Positions 15,517-24,578 are shown, counted from the stretch's first letter. The stretch is 64,000 nt of DNA from Vandammella animalimorsus (GCF_002285265.1 NZ_NSJB01000002.1:186001-250000); one strand, 5' to 3'. Notes: generated from the sequence alone by a model not told the origin. Program-made: numbers and translations.

Positions 15517-17228
15517 AGGGTGCAATCTCGCCAAGCGACTGGGATGTCATCGTTGTTGGCTCGGGTGCAGGCGGCATGGCCGCAGCCATTGCCGCCAAGC
15601 GGCATGGGCTCTCGGTACTGCTGCTGGAGAAACACCACCAGATTGGCGGCAGCACTGCTTTGTCGGGCGGCGCCATCTGGGCTCCGCTGAACGATCACAG
15701 CGCCCAGGCCGGCCACCCCGATGACCCACAAGCGGTGCGCCAATACCTGGATCAGGTCGTGCAGCGCGCGGCCGAGCCCGCCTTGCGCGAAGCATTTCTG
15801 CAGGCCGCGCCCCAGGCCATGCGTGCCCTGCAACAAGCCGGCCTGCGATTGAAGGCCCGCACTTATTGCCCCGATTACTACCCAGACCTGCCAGGCGCCG
15901 GAATGGGCGGTCGCACGCTGGACCCAGCCGAATTCGACGCAAGGCAGCTGGGCCGACGATTCACCGAGCTGCGCGACCCATTGGCCCAGTTCATGGTGCT
16001 CGGCGGCATGATGGTCACCCTGGCGGACGCCAAAAACCTGCTGTCCGCAACCCGCTCATGGACGGCGTTCAAGGCCTGCCTGCCCTTGCTGCTGCGCTAT
16101 GCCAAAGACCGTCTGCAAGGCCACCATCGCGGCACTCGCCTGGTGCTGGGCAATGCCCTGGCCGGACAGCTGTTTGCCATGCTTCTCAAACACCAGGTCG
16201 ACTATCGCTTGAATACCAAGGTGCTGGAGTTGCAGCGCAGCCCGGACAGCACCCGCATTGACCACGTCCTGGCGCAATGTGATGGCCAAGCCATCGCACT
16301 GCATGCCCGTCGCGGTATTGTTCTGGCCACTGGCGGCTTTGCTTGGCACGGCGCTTTGCGCACCGAGCACTACCCACAGCCCAATGGGCCTTATTCCATG
16401 GCGCCGGAGCAAAACACGGGCGATGGCATCACCATGGCATTGGCCAGTGGCGCAGCCTGGGGCCGCTGCGCCGCCGGGCCCGCCCTGTGGGCGCCCGTGT
16501 CGCTCTGGCAGCTGGCCGATGGCCAGGTCATTCGCTACCCACATCTGGTCTGGGACCGCGCCAAACCGGGCCTGATGGCCGTCAACAGTGCGGGCAGGCG
16601 CTTCGTCAACGAAGCGACAAGCTACCATGAGTTCGTCCGCGCCATGTATGCCAGCCCTGAGCCTGCCATCCCCGCCTACCTGATTTGCGACCACCACTTC
16701 ATGGAACGCTGGGGCCTGGGATTGGCGCTGCCTGGCGGACGCCCGCGCCGGCACCTCATCACCCAAGGCTATCTGTACCAAGCGCCATCCCTGGCAGAGC
16801 TGGCCCGCATGCTGGGGCTGCCGCCAGCAGCGCTGCAAGCCAGCGCCGCGCGCTTCGATGGCTACGCCCAGTCGGGCCATGACCCAGAGTTCGGCAAAGG
16901 CGCCAACGCCTACAACCGCTACCTGGGCGATCCGGCCCAGCAACCCAATGCCTGCCTTGGCCCACTGCGCACAGCACCCTTTTATGCCGTCAAGGTCTTT
17001 CCCGGCGACATCGGCACCGCACAGGGCCTGGCCATCAATGGCCAGGCCCAGGTTCTGGACACGCAAGGCCAGCCCCTGCAGGGGCTGTACGCTGCCGGCA
17101 ACGACGCCGGCTCCGTGTTCGGCGGCGAATATCCCGCCGCAGGCATCACATTGGGGCCCGCCATGACCTTTGGTTGGCTGGCGGCACAGCACATGGCCCG
17201 TCACCCCCCTGGCCCAACCCCCGCCTGA
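15513..17228 (+). CDS. FAD-dependent dehydrogenase, KstD / fumarate-reductase flavoprotein-like
   Basis: A 571-residue flavoprotein. The FAD-binding loop is GSGAGG at residues 16-21 with the acidic E39, followed by GGSTALSGGAIWAP, a hallmark of the 3-ketosteroid delta1-dehydrogenase and fumarate reductase group. The end has GLYAAGNDAGSVFGGEYPAAG and GPAMTFGWLAA, which hold the flavin and close the site. Relatives desaturate a ring next to a ketone, as in steroid delta1-dehydrogenases and 4-oxocyclohexanecarboxylate desaturases. The SDR next door could make that ketone. No signal peptide is seen, so it is probably cytoplasmic, unlike periplasmic fumarate-reductase relatives. Substrate is unproven. 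Confidence 0.85.
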   Translation: MKGAISPSDWDVIVVGSGAGGMAAAIAAKRHGLSVLLLEKHHQIGGSTALSGGAIWAPLNDHSAQAGHPDDPQAVRQYLDQVVQRAAEPALREAFLQAAPQAMRALQQAGLRLKARTYCPDYYPDLPGAGMGGRTLDPAEFDARQLGRRFTELRDPLAQFMVLGGMMVTLADAKNLLSATRSWTAFKACLPLLLRYAKDRLQGHHRGTRLVLGNALAGQLFAMLLKHQVDYRLNTKVLELQRSPDSTRIDHVLAQCDGQAIALHARRGIVLATGGFAWHGALRTEHYPQPNGPYSMAPEQNTGDGITMALASGAAWGRCAAGPALWAPVSLWQLADGQVIRYPHLVWDRAKPGLMAVNSAGRRFVNEATSYHEFVRAMYASPEPAIPAYLICDHHFMERWGLGLALPGGRPRRHLITQGYLYQAPSLAELARMLGLPPAALQASAARFDGYAQSGHDPEFGKGANAYNRYLGDPAQQPNACLGPLRTAPFYAVKVFPGDIGTAQGLAINGQAQVLDTQGQPLQGLYAAGNDAGSVFGGEYPAAGITLGPAMTFGWLAAQHMARHPPGPTPA

Positions 17229-17258
17229 CTCCACTTCAAGCCCTCAACCATCCAACCC

Positions 17259-17876
17259 ATGCAAATCTTCTTCTCGCCCTATTCGCCCTTTGTGCGCAAA
17301 TGCCTGATCACGGCCTGGGAGCTGGGCCTGCACGAGCGCGTCGAGCTGCTGCCATCCAATGCCCATCCCGTGCAGCGCTCGCAGGCGCTGGTGGCGATCA
17401 ACCCCTTGGGCAAGGTGCCGACCTTTTATACCGATGAGCAGCAGGTGCTCTACGACAGCCGCGTGATCTGCGAATACCTCGATGCGCTGGCCCAGGGGGA
17501 GATCTTCCCGCGCCAGCTGGGGCCGCGCATGCAGGCCCTGACGCTGCAGGCCCTGGGCGACGGCATGCTCGAAGCCTGCCTGCTGGCCCGTTACGAGGAG
17601 GTGGCGCGGCCTGCGGCCTATCAGTGGGCCGACTGGCGCGCCGCGCAGCTGGACAAGGTGCGCAGCGGCCTGGCCCACCTGGAGCCCCAGGTGGCGCAGC
17701 TGGCGCAGCGCGTGGACATCGGCACGATCACGCTGGCCTGCGTGCTGTGGTATCTGGATCTGCGGTTTGCCGCATACGGCTGGCGCGAGCAATACCCCGA
17801 GCTGGCGGCCTGGTACGCCGCCTTCAGCCAGCGCGGCTCCATGCGCCATGAGTGGGCGCTGGCACCCGGTGGCTGA
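17259..17876 (+). CDS. Glutathione S-transferase family protein
   Basis: A 205-residue cytoplasmic protein with a thioredoxin-like N-terminal domain (FFSPYSPFVRKC, NPLGKVPTF, LYDSRVICEYLD) and a helical C-terminal domain with the TITLACVLWYLDLRF motif. These fit bacterial GSTs; the SPYSPFVRK region supplies the thiolate-stabilising Ser. It starts 30 bp after the flavoprotein stop and could be the last gene of that operon, but its very GC-rich codon use resembles the surrounding core genes rather than the island. Its substrate is unknown. Confidence 0.88.
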   Translation: MQIFFSPYSPFVRKCLITAWELGLHERVELLPSNAHPVQRSQALVAINPLGKVPTFYTDEQQVLYDSRVICEYLDALAQGEIFPRQLGPRMQALTLQALGDGMLEACLLARYEEVARPAAYQWADWRAAQLDKVRSGLAHLEPQVAQLAQRVDIGTITLACVLWYLDLRFAAYGWREQYPELAAWYAAFSQRGSMRHEWALAPGG

Positions 17877-17893
17877 GCCTGCGCCGCCGGTCA

Positions 17894-18331
17894 TCAAAAC
17901 GCCGGCAGGCGCCGCGCCACCGGCTGCGATTTGACGATGGCCGAGTGGGTTTCGGCCAGGTGGGCGATGCGCTCGAGGATGTGGTCCAGGTGTTCGATAG
18001 AGCGCAGGTGCAGGCGGGCGATGAAGCCGTCTTCGCCGGTGACTTTGTCGCATTCAACCAGCTCGGGGATGGTTTGCAGCAGTTTTTCCACTGCCTTGAG
18101 CTGGCCGGGCAAGGGCTTGATGCGCACCATGGCCTGCAGCGTGTAGCCCAGCGCGCGCGGCTCGACCTGCACGGTGAAGGCGCGGATCACGCCGCGCTCT
18201 TGCAGCTTGCGCAGCCGCTCGGCTGTGGCCGGGGCGGACAGGCCCACTTGTTCGGCCAGGGTTTTGATGGGCAGGCGCGCATCGGTTTGCAGCAGGTGGA
18301 GCAGTTGGCGGTCGGTGTCGTCGAGCATCAT
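17894..18331 (-). CDS. Lrp/AsnC family transcriptional regulator
   Basis: A 145-residue regulator with the AsnC helix-turn-helix (LDDTDRQLLHLLQTDARLPIKTLAEQVGLSAPATAERLRKLQ split over helices 1-3) and a C-terminal RAM ligand-binding domain (AMVRIKPLP, VTGEDGFIARLHL). Such proteins usually sense an amino acid. The start is one of two adjacent ATGs at 18331 or 18328. It is divergent from the DMT-family exporter gene, a common pairing in which the regulator controls an amino-acid exporter. The divergent gap, about 160 bp, is locally AT-rich next to the regulator start. Confidence 0.9.
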   Translation of the reverse strand: MMLDDTDRQLLHLLQTDARLPIKTLAEQVGLSAPATAERLRKLQERGVIRAFTVQVEPRALGYTLQAMVRIKPLPGQLKAVEKLLQTIPELVECDKVTGEDGFIARLHLRSIEHLDHILERIAHLAETHSAIVKSQPVARRLPAF

Positions 18332-18489
18332 CGGTTTTTCTGTGGTTTTGCCTTTTTTTCGAATGATTATCTTGCAATTTGCCTTTGATGATGACTGTTG
18401 AATGGGCGGCATGACCGATACATTGCCTGGCTTTGCACAGACGCATTCACACGGCAACAGGCAGAACAGGCAGCAAGGCGGCAAGGCAG

Positions 18490-19437
18490 ATGAACAACGC
18501 AGAGACGGGGCAGACGGCGCCATGGCGCGGCGGGCTGGAGATGGCGGCGGCGATGACGATCTCCGGCACCATTGGCTGGATGGTGGTGTCCTCGGGCCGG
18601 CCGGTGGCGGAGGTGGTGTTCTGGCGCTGCCTGTTTGGCGCGCTGACGCTGCTGCCGGTGTGCCTGGCGCTGGGGCAGTTGCGCCGCGCGGCCTGGCCGG
18701 GGGCGCGGCAGCTGGCGCTGGCGGCCTGCGCTGGCGTGGCCATCGTGCTCAATTGGCTGTTGCTGTTTGGCGCCTATGGGCGCACGTCGATTTCGGTGGC
18801 GACGGTGGTCTACAACACGCAGCCGTTCATGCTGGTGGCCCTGGGCGCGCTGCTGCTGGGCGAGCGGCCGGGGCTGGCGCGCTGGCTGTGGCTGCTGCTG
18901 TCCTTTGGCGGGGTGGCGCTGGTGGCGCAGGCGCGGCCCGGCGGGGCCGGCGGCGCTTATCTGTCCGGGGTGGGCATGGCACTGGGCGCGGCTTTTTTCT
19001 ATGCGCTGGCGGCCTTCATCGCCAAGCGGCTGCGCGGCATGCCGCCACAGTTGCTCAGCCTGATGCACACCGTGGTGGGCGTGGCGCTGCTGTGGCCCGC
19101 CATGCCGCAGGCCGGGGCCGTGGCGGCAGGCAGCTGGCCCTGGCTGGTGGCCCTGGGCGTGGTGCACACGGGGCTGATGTACATCCTGCTGTATGGGGCC
19201 ATTCAGCGCCTGCCCACGTATTTGACCGGGGCGCTGTCGTTCCTCTACCCGCTGGTGGCGCTGGCGGTCGATGTCTGGGCCTTTGGCCAGTGGCCCGGCC
19301 CTCTGCAGTGGCTGGGCGGGGCGCTGGTTTTGCTGGGGGCGGCGGGCATGGTGCTGGGCTGGCGCTGGCCCTGGCGACGTTGGGCTGCACGCCAAGGTCC
19401 AATCACTAATCAGGCCTCGCCCTCGTCCTCGCGGTAG
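18490..19437 (+). CDS. EamA/DMT-superfamily permease
   Basis: A 315-residue membrane protein with ten predicted helices in two EamA repeats. Repeat one runs from MAAAMTISGTIGW to ALVAQARPG, and repeat two from GVGMALGAAFFYALAAFIAK to GAAGMVLGW. Members export amino acids or related metabolites. The divergent Lrp/AsnC gene makes an amino-acid exporter a fair guess. The ATG at 18490 is preferred over 18433 because it follows a GCAAGGCAG ribosome-like sequence and the upstream residues are basic and unlike the family. Its end overlaps the convergent darP gene by 28 bp. Confidence 0.85.
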   Translation: MNNAETGQTAPWRGGLEMAAAMTISGTIGWMVVSSGRPVAEVVFWRCLFGALTLLPVCLALGQLRRAAWPGARQLALAACAGVAIVLNWLLLFGAYGRTSISVATVVYNTQPFMLVALGALLLGERPGLARWLWLLLSFGGVALVAQARPGGAGGAYLSGVGMALGAAFFYALAAFIAKRLRGMPPQLLSLMHTVVGVALLWPAMPQAGAVAAGSWPWLVALGVVHTGLMYILLYGAIQRLPTYLTGALSFLYPLVALAVDVWAFGQWPGPLQWLGGALVLLGAAGMVLGWRWPWRRWAARQGPITNQASPSSSR

Positions 19438-20075
19438 TGGCGCTGGTCTTGGGCCTGCTCGGCCTGGGCGCGGCGGGCGCGGTCGATCCACTGGAACAGC
19501 TCGCGGTAGGCCTTGCCTTTGCGCGGCGCCTTGCCCTGAGAGGTCTCGGCGGCGGTGGCCGCTGGGCTTTCCTTGCGGGCCTGGCGGATCAGGCTGCGCA
19601 GTTGCTGCACGTCACCGGCCGGGTAGTGCTGCAGCCATTGGGTGAGGGCCTGGTCGTCGGCCAGCAGGCGCTCGCGCCATTGCTCGGCTTCGTGCAGGGC
19701 TTGCTTTTCTTCGGCGCTGCCGCTTTTCTGGATGTCCAGCGCGGCGCGGATGGCGTCGATCTCGGCGCCCTCCAGCCGGCGCATGAGCTTGCCCACGTAC
19801 TGCATCTGGCGACGCCGGCCTTCGAAGTCGCTGATGCGCCGCGCCTGCTGCAGGGCCTCGCTCAGCGCATCGGGCAGCGCCAGCCGGGTAAACAGCTCGC
19901 TGCGCAGCCCCAGCAGGGCTTCGCCCAGGGCCTGCAGCTCATGGCTTTCGCGCTTTTTGTCGCTTTTGCTGACTTCGCGGCCTTTGAGTTCGGCCTTGAA
20001 TTGCTGGTCTTCTTCGCTGCCGGCGGCAACGAATTGGCCGCGCACGAAGTAGCCGCGGGGGGATTTTCTCTGCAT
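19410..20075 (-). CDS. darP: Ribosome-associated protein DarP (YjgA)
   Basis: A 221-residue, highly charged helical protein. The core SKSDKKRESHELQALGEALL, then RRRQMQYVGKLMRR and the EQWRERLL region, are the DUF615/YjgA signature. DarP associates with late 50S ribosomal precursors and aids peptidyl-transferase-centre maturation. It lies next to and divergent from pmbA, an arrangement conserved widely in proteobacteria. The C-terminal tail rich in Gln and Glu is variable. Its 3' end overlaps the transporter gene convergently. Confidence 0.92.
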   Translation of the reverse strand: MQRKSPRGYFVRGQFVAAGSEEDQQFKAELKGREVSKSDKKRESHELQALGEALLGLRSELFTRLALPDALSEALQQARRISDFEGRRRQMQYVGKLMRRLEGAEIDAIRAALDIQKSGSAEEKQALHEAEQWRERLLADDQALTQWLQHYPAGDVQQLRSLIRQARKESPAATAAETSQGKAPRKGKAYRELFQWIDRARRAQAEQAQDQRHYREDEGEA

Positions 20076-20183
20076 GGGTCGGGATGGGCGCCAGGCCCTT
20101 GTTTTTGGTTTCTAGGGCTTGGGCGCGGTGGGGAAATGGAATCGGCCGCCTCCTGGGCGGCCGCAAGTATCATACCGGCCATC

Positions 20184-21599
20184 ATGAAGCCAGTCTCCCG
20201 AAACCGCTCTTCCCGCGCGCGCGCCGCGGCCCGCCAGGCGCAGCCCGCGCAGCTTTTTTCCTACACCCGCGAGCAATTCCAGGCCTTGGCGCACCAGGCG
20301 CTGGCCGAGGCCAAGAAGATCGGCGCCACGGCCGCGGCGGCCGAGGTCTCCGAGGGCGCTGGCCTGTCGGTCAGCGTGCGCCAGGGCGAGCTGGAGACGG
20401 TGGAGCGCAACCGCGACAAGTCGCTGGGCATCACGGTGTTCATCGGCCAGCGCCGCGGCAATGCCAGCACCTGCGATTTCTCCCCCGCGGCCGTGGCGCA
20501 GACGGTGCAGGCCGCCTACGACATTGCCCGCCACACGGCCGAAGACCCGCACGCGGGCCTGGCCGATGCGGCCGACATTGCCGCGCCGGGCACGCACCTG
20601 GAGCTGGATCTGTGCCACCCCTGGATGATCGACAGCGAGGCCGCCGCCGCGCTGGCGCTGCGCTGCGAGCAGGCCGCTTTCCAGACCAGCCGCCAAATCA
20701 CCAACAGCGAGGGCGCCAGCGTCTCGGCCCAGCATGGGCATTTTTATGCCGCGCACACCAATGGCTTCGAGGGCGGCTACGCCAGCTCGCGCCACAGCCT
20801 GTCGGTGGCGCCGATTGCGGGCAAGGGCGCGAACATGCAGCGCGATTACTGGTACAGCTCGATGCGCGATGCGCGGCGCCTGGCCTCGCCCGAGCGCATT
20901 GGCCGCTATGCGGCCGAGCGCGCGCTCTCGCGCCTGGGCAGCCGCCGCATTGCCACGCGGCAATGCCCGGTGCTGTTCGAGGCGCCGCTGGCTGCCGGCC
21001 TGCTGGGGGCCTTCACGCAGGCCATCAGCGGCGCGGCGCTGTACCGCCAGAGCAGTTTCTTGCCCGATTCGCTGGGCCAGCAGGTCTTCCCCGAGCACAT
21101 CGAGATCGAGGAAAACCCCTTTCTGCTCGGCGGCAAGGGCAGCGCGCCCTTCGATGCCGAGGGCGTGCGCGTGGCGCCGCGCCACGTGGTGCGCGATGGC
21201 CGCGTGCAGGGCTATTTCCTCAGCAGCTACACGGCGCGCAAGCTGGGCATGCGCAGCACCGGCAATGCCGGCGGCTCGCACAATCTGTGGCTGAACTCGA
21301 CGCAGACGCAGTCCTGCGACGATCTGCCGGCCATGCTGCAAAAGCTGGGCACCGGGCTGTTCGTCATCGAGCTGATGGGCCAGGGCGTCAACGGCGTGAC
21401 TGGCGATTATTCGCGCGGCGCCAGCGGCTTCTGGGTCGAGAACGGCCAGATCGCCTTCCCCGTGCAGGAAATCACCATCGCGGGCAACCTCAAGGACATG
21501 TTCATGGGCATCGAGGCTGTGGGCGCCGATGCCTACACCTACGGGGCCAAGACTTGCGGCTCGGTGCTGATCAACCGCATGACGGTGGCCGGCGGCTGA
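20184..21599 (+). CDS. pmbA: Metalloprotease PmbA (TldE)
   Basis: A 471-residue cytoplasmic protein of the TldD/TldE (PmbA) family. It contains EGAGLSVSVRQGELETVERNR-type N-terminal sequence, the domain-linking QRDYWYSS region, and a C-terminal barrel with GNAGGSHNL and EITIAGNLKDMFMGIEAVG. TldD and TldE form a heterodimer that degrades unfolded peptides, matures microcin precursors and processes the CcdA antitoxin; TldE lacks the zinc site, and no HEXXXH motif is seen here. TldD must be coded elsewhere. The ATG at 20184 is chosen because the upstream frame is read-through from the darP region. Confidence 0.92.
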   Translation: MKPVSRNRSSRARAAARQAQPAQLFSYTREQFQALAHQALAEAKKIGATAAAAEVSEGAGLSVSVRQGELETVERNRDKSLGITVFIGQRRGNASTCDFSPAAVAQTVQAAYDIARHTAEDPHAGLADAADIAAPGTHLELDLCHPWMIDSEAAAALALRCEQAAFQTSRQITNSEGASVSAQHGHFYAAHTNGFEGGYASSRHSLSVAPIAGKGANMQRDYWYSSMRDARRLASPERIGRYAAERALSRLGSRRIATRQCPVLFEAPLAAGLLGAFTQAISGAALYRQSSFLPDSLGQQVFPEHIEIEENPFLLGGKGSAPFDAEGVRVAPRHVVRDGRVQGYFLSSYTARKLGMRSTGNAGGSHNLWLNSTQTQSCDDLPAMLQKLGTGLFVIELMGQGVNGVTGDYSRGASGFWVENGQIAFPVQEITIAGNLKDMFMGIEAVGADAYTYGAKTCGSVLINRMTVAGG

Positions 21600-21638
21600 G
21601 CGCCCCTGAAATGCCCCAAACGCCAGCGCCGCGCCGCA

Positions 21639-23273
21639 TCAAGCCATGCGCGGCAGGCGTCGCATCACGATGGGCACCAGCAGCAGCGTGCACAGCGCCA
21701 AGCCCCACAGCGGCCACAGGCCGGCGCGGCCGGCCCAGCGCGCGTAAGGGGTGATGCTGGCGGCCTCGCCGGCCTGGCCCACGCCGCGCACCTGGCCGCT
21801 GAGCACCTGCACGCTGGCGCGCTCGACCCTGGCCTGCACCTGGCCGCGGTGGTCGATGATGGCCGTGGCGCCGGTATTGGTGGCGCGCACCATGGGGCGT
21901 TCGAGCTCCAGCGCGCGCATGCGGCTGATGTGCAGGTGCTGGTCGATCACCACGCCATCGCCAAACCAGCCGATGTTGCTGAAGTTGACCAGCACGGTGG
22001 GGGCCTGGGCGGGCTCGGCAAAGCGCCGCGCCAGCTCCTCGCCGAACAAGTCCTCATAGCAGATGTTGGGCGCGAAGCGCTCGCCCTGCCAGGCAAACGA
22101 GGACTGCACCGGCAGGCCGCGGCTGAAGCTGTCCAGCGGGATGTCCATCAAGTCGTTGAACCACTGGAACATCGGCGGCACGAACTCGCCAAACGGCACC
22201 AGGTGCGACTTGCTGTAGACGTAATCGGGCTCGCCAGGGCGGATGCCCGCCACCGAGTTGGTGTAGCCCGAGGCCGCATCGCCCAGCGGCAGCCCGGTGA
22301 GCAAGGCCTGCTGGCCGCTGCGGTAGGGCGCGGTGACGACCTCCAGGTAGCTGCTGGGCAAATCCCGCTCCAGCACCGGGATGGCGGTCTCCGGCGCGAT
22401 GACCAGCGACTCCTTGCGCTCCAGAAACTGGCGCCCGTACCAGTTGAGCGAATCCATGACGCCGGTGCTGGGGTCGAATTTCTCGGCAATCGGGATATTG
22501 CCCTGCAGCAGCGCCAGCGTCACCGGCGGGCGCTGGGCCAGCGCCGCATCGGCCTGGGCCCATCGCGCCGCCTGCCACTGGCCGCCGTAATGCAGGCCCG
22601 CGGCCAGCGCCCCCAGCCACAGCAGCGGCGAGAGCAGCCGCGGCGCAGACACCGGCAGGCGCGCCACATGGATGAAGCGCCCGAAGATGTAGCCGGGCAC
22701 GGCCGCCAGCGCCAGGCCCAGCAGGGCCGCGGCCAGCGCCGCCACGGCGCCGATGCCGTACACGCCCACCCAGCGCGCCAGCGGCGCCAGCGGGCCATCG
22801 ACATGGGCATAGCCGATGGCCCCCCAGGGAAAGCCCGTCAGCCACTGGCCGCGGGCCAGCTCGGCCAGCGTCCAGCAGGCGGCAAACACCACGGCGCTGC
22901 CCAGATAGCCATGCACGCGCGCATACCAATACAGCACGGCGGCCGCGCCGTAATACAGCGCCAGCGCCCCGGCCAGCGCCGCCACGCCGGCCACGGCCAG
23001 CGGCGCAGGCAGGCCGCCGAAGACGTGCATCGAGGTGTACAGCCAGGCGAACACCGCCGCCAGCCAGCAGCCGGCAAACCACCAGCCGCGCCAGGCGGCC
23101 TGCCAGGGACTGCGGCTGCCATCGAGAAACAGAAAGAAGCCGCCCAGGGCCAGCAGCTGGGCCCACCAATTGGGCTGGCCTTGGGCATCGGCCAGGGCCC
23201 AGGCCTGCAAAGCGCCCAGCGGGGGCAGGAAGAAAAAGGCCGCCAGGCGGTCGGGTCGGAGCAGGCGCAGCAT
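21639..23273 (-). CDS. lnt: Apolipoprotein N-acyltransferase Lnt
   Basis: A 544-residue inner-membrane enzyme that adds the third acyl chain to lipoproteins. The first 230 residues hold six to seven hydrophobic helices; the rest is a periplasmic nitrilase-fold domain. The catalytic triad is visible: Glu in VIAPETAIP, Lys in YSKSHLVPFGEF and Cys in ICYEDLFGEE. One more helix ends the protein (AGLWPLWGLALCTLLLVPIVM). It follows corC on the same strand, the order seen in many proteobacteria, although a 232-bp gap separates them. It would act on the lipoproteins coded in this window, such as those at 36 and 58 kb. Confidence 0.93.
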   Translation of the reverse strand: MLRLLRPDRLAAFFFLPPLGALQAWALADAQGQPNWWAQLLALGGFFLFLDGSRSPWQAAWRGWWFAGCWLAAVFAWLYTSMHVFGGLPAPLAVAGVAALAGALALYYGAAAVLYWYARVHGYLGSAVVFAACWTLAELARGQWLTGFPWGAIGYAHVDGPLAPLARWVGVYGIGAVAALAAALLGLALAAVPGYIFGRFIHVARLPVSAPRLLSPLLWLGALAAGLHYGGQWQAARWAQADAALAQRPPVTLALLQGNIPIAEKFDPSTGVMDSLNWYGRQFLERKESLVIAPETAIPVLERDLPSSYLEVVTAPYRSGQQALLTGLPLGDAASGYTNSVAGIRPGEPDYVYSKSHLVPFGEFVPPMFQWFNDLMDIPLDSFSRGLPVQSSFAWQGERFAPNICYEDLFGEELARRFAEPAQAPTVLVNFSNIGWFGDGVVIDQHLHISRMRALELERPMVRATNTGATAIIDHRGQVQARVERASVQVLSGQVRGVGQAGEAASITPYARWAGRAGLWPLWGLALCTLLLVPIVMRRLPRMA

Positions 23274-23506
23274 GGAGGGTGCAAAAGAAGATGGGGAGTG
23301 CCACTGCGGCAGGATGCGATGCGCGCAATGGTAGCGGGCCCGGCGGGGCCGCCATTACATATCGTCACAATACTGCAAACCGCGCGCTGGGCAAGCGCAG
23401 GGCTGTTGCAGGGCGGCGTGCGATCGACGCCGTGCGCGGGCCTTTGCCCTGCTGGGCCGTGCCGGGCTGGCCAGGCCACAGCGCCGCAGCGCCGGTGTAG
23501 CGGCGC
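23274..23506. other. Gap between lnt and corC
   Basis: This stretch of 233 bp lies between the corC stop and the lnt start, longer than usual for this gene pair. I see no open reading frame with family character, no clear hairpin terminator and no good promoter. A short run CATATCGTCACAATACTGC near 23356-23374 is the only AT-richer piece. Confidence 0.5.
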
Positions 23507-24376
23507 TCAGCCTTGCGCCGCCGGGCGCGTGACGCGGAACCAGCGGATCGCGCCGCCCTTGGCGTGCAGCACGTCGAAATGCAGGCCGGCCAGCGTCACG
23601 CTCTCGCCGCGCGCCGGCACATGACCCAGCACGTGCGCCACCAGCCCGCCGATGGTTTCGAGCTCGTCCTGCGTGTCGGCCTCGGGCAGCGTGACTTCGA
23701 AGTACTCCTGCACCTTGCCGATGGGCGTGTCGCCGCGCACGCGCCAGCTGCCGTTGGCCAGCGCGTAGATTTCGCCCAGGTCTTCGGGCTCGTCGAACTC
23801 GTCCTCGATCTCGCCGACGATTTCTTCGAGCACGTCCTCGATGGTGATCAGCCCGGAGGTGCGGCCGAACTCATCGACCAGGATGGCCATGTGGTTGCGG
23901 TGCAGGCGGAACTCGCGCAGCAGGTCGTTGAGGCGCTTGGTCTCGGGCAGCAGCAGCGGCGCGCGCAACAGCGAGCGGATGTTCAGCTCGGGCGCGCGCT
24001 GCAGCTTGAGCAGGTTCTTGGCCAGCAGCACGCCGATGATGTTCTCGCGCGAGCCTTCGTAGACCGGAAAGCGCGAGTGCGCGGTGCGGATCACCGTGGC
24101 CAGCAGCTCTTCATAGGGCGCATCCACGTCCAGCATGTCCATGCGCGAGGCAGCAACCATGGCATCGGCGGCGGTCATGGACTCCATGCGGATGACGCGC
24201 TCGAGCATGATGCGCACCTCGGGCTTGATGGTGTCCTGCTCCTCTGCAGCGGCGATGGTGTCGATCAGGGCCTGCGGCGTGGCCGGCGGCGGATAGAGCA
24301 ATTGGGCGATGCGCTGGCGCAAGCTGCGCTTTTCTTCTTTTTCGTTGGCGCGCGCGGGGGCGTGGTCGGACGTCAC
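23507..24376 (-). CDS. corC: CorC/YbeX-type CBS-domain protein
   Basis: A 289-residue cytoplasmic protein. Two CBS domains cover about residues 60-185 (TAADAMVAASRMDML, SRFPVYEGSRENIIGVLLAKNLL, MAILVDEFGRTSGLITIEDVLEEIVGEI in pieces), followed by the CorC_HlyC domain (TPIGKVQEYFEVTLPE, ETIGGLVAHVLGHVP). This family is linked to magnesium and cobalt efflux and, in E. coli, to ribosome quality. The start is taken as GTG at 24376, just before a charged lead NEKEEKRSLRQRIAQLL that matches relatives; no good ribosome site is visible, so the start is uncertain. lnt follows on the same strand. Confidence 0.88.
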   Translation of the reverse strand: MTSDHAPARANEKEEKRSLRQRIAQLLYPPPATPQALIDTIAAAEEQDTIKPEVRIMLERVIRMESMTAADAMVAASRMDMLDVDAPYEELLATVIRTAHSRFPVYEGSRENIIGVLLAKNLLKLQRAPELNIRSLLRAPLLLPETKRLNDLLREFRLHRNHMAILVDEFGRTSGLITIEDVLEEIVGEIEDEFDEPEDLGEIYALANGSWRVRGDTPIGKVQEYFEVTLPEADTQDELETIGGLVAHVLGHVPARGESVTLAGLHFDVLHAKGGAIRWFRVTRPAAQG

Positions 24377-24515
24377 GAAAGCAATGCGCCCGCAAGGGGC
24401 GATGGTTGGACACGGGCGCAAGCATAGCCGAAGTCGCCCAGGCACTGCCTGGCTTGGCCGGGCTGGGCCAGGCTGCTGCCCCCGCACCCGGCAGCGCCGC
24501 AGTTCAGGCCAATGC

Positions 24516-24553
24516 AAAACGGCCCCGGCTGTGCCATGGGCTGCCGGGGCCGT
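24516..24553 (-). terminator. Rho-independent terminator after the GNAT gene
   Basis: A perfect 11-bp inverted repeat (ACGGCCCCGGC at 24519-24529 and GCCGGGGCCGT at 24543-24553, 13-base loop) is followed on the minus strand by TTTTGC. It lies just past the acetyltransferase stop and before corC, and would separate the two genes. Confidence 0.75.
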
Positions 24554-24578
24554 CGCGCTTGCTGCGGCTGATGCGCCG

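Noticed and set aside
10073-17228. Genomic island with integrase or att sites
   Set aside because: No integrase, tRNA or flanking direct repeats were found; only composition and gene content suggest gain by transfer.
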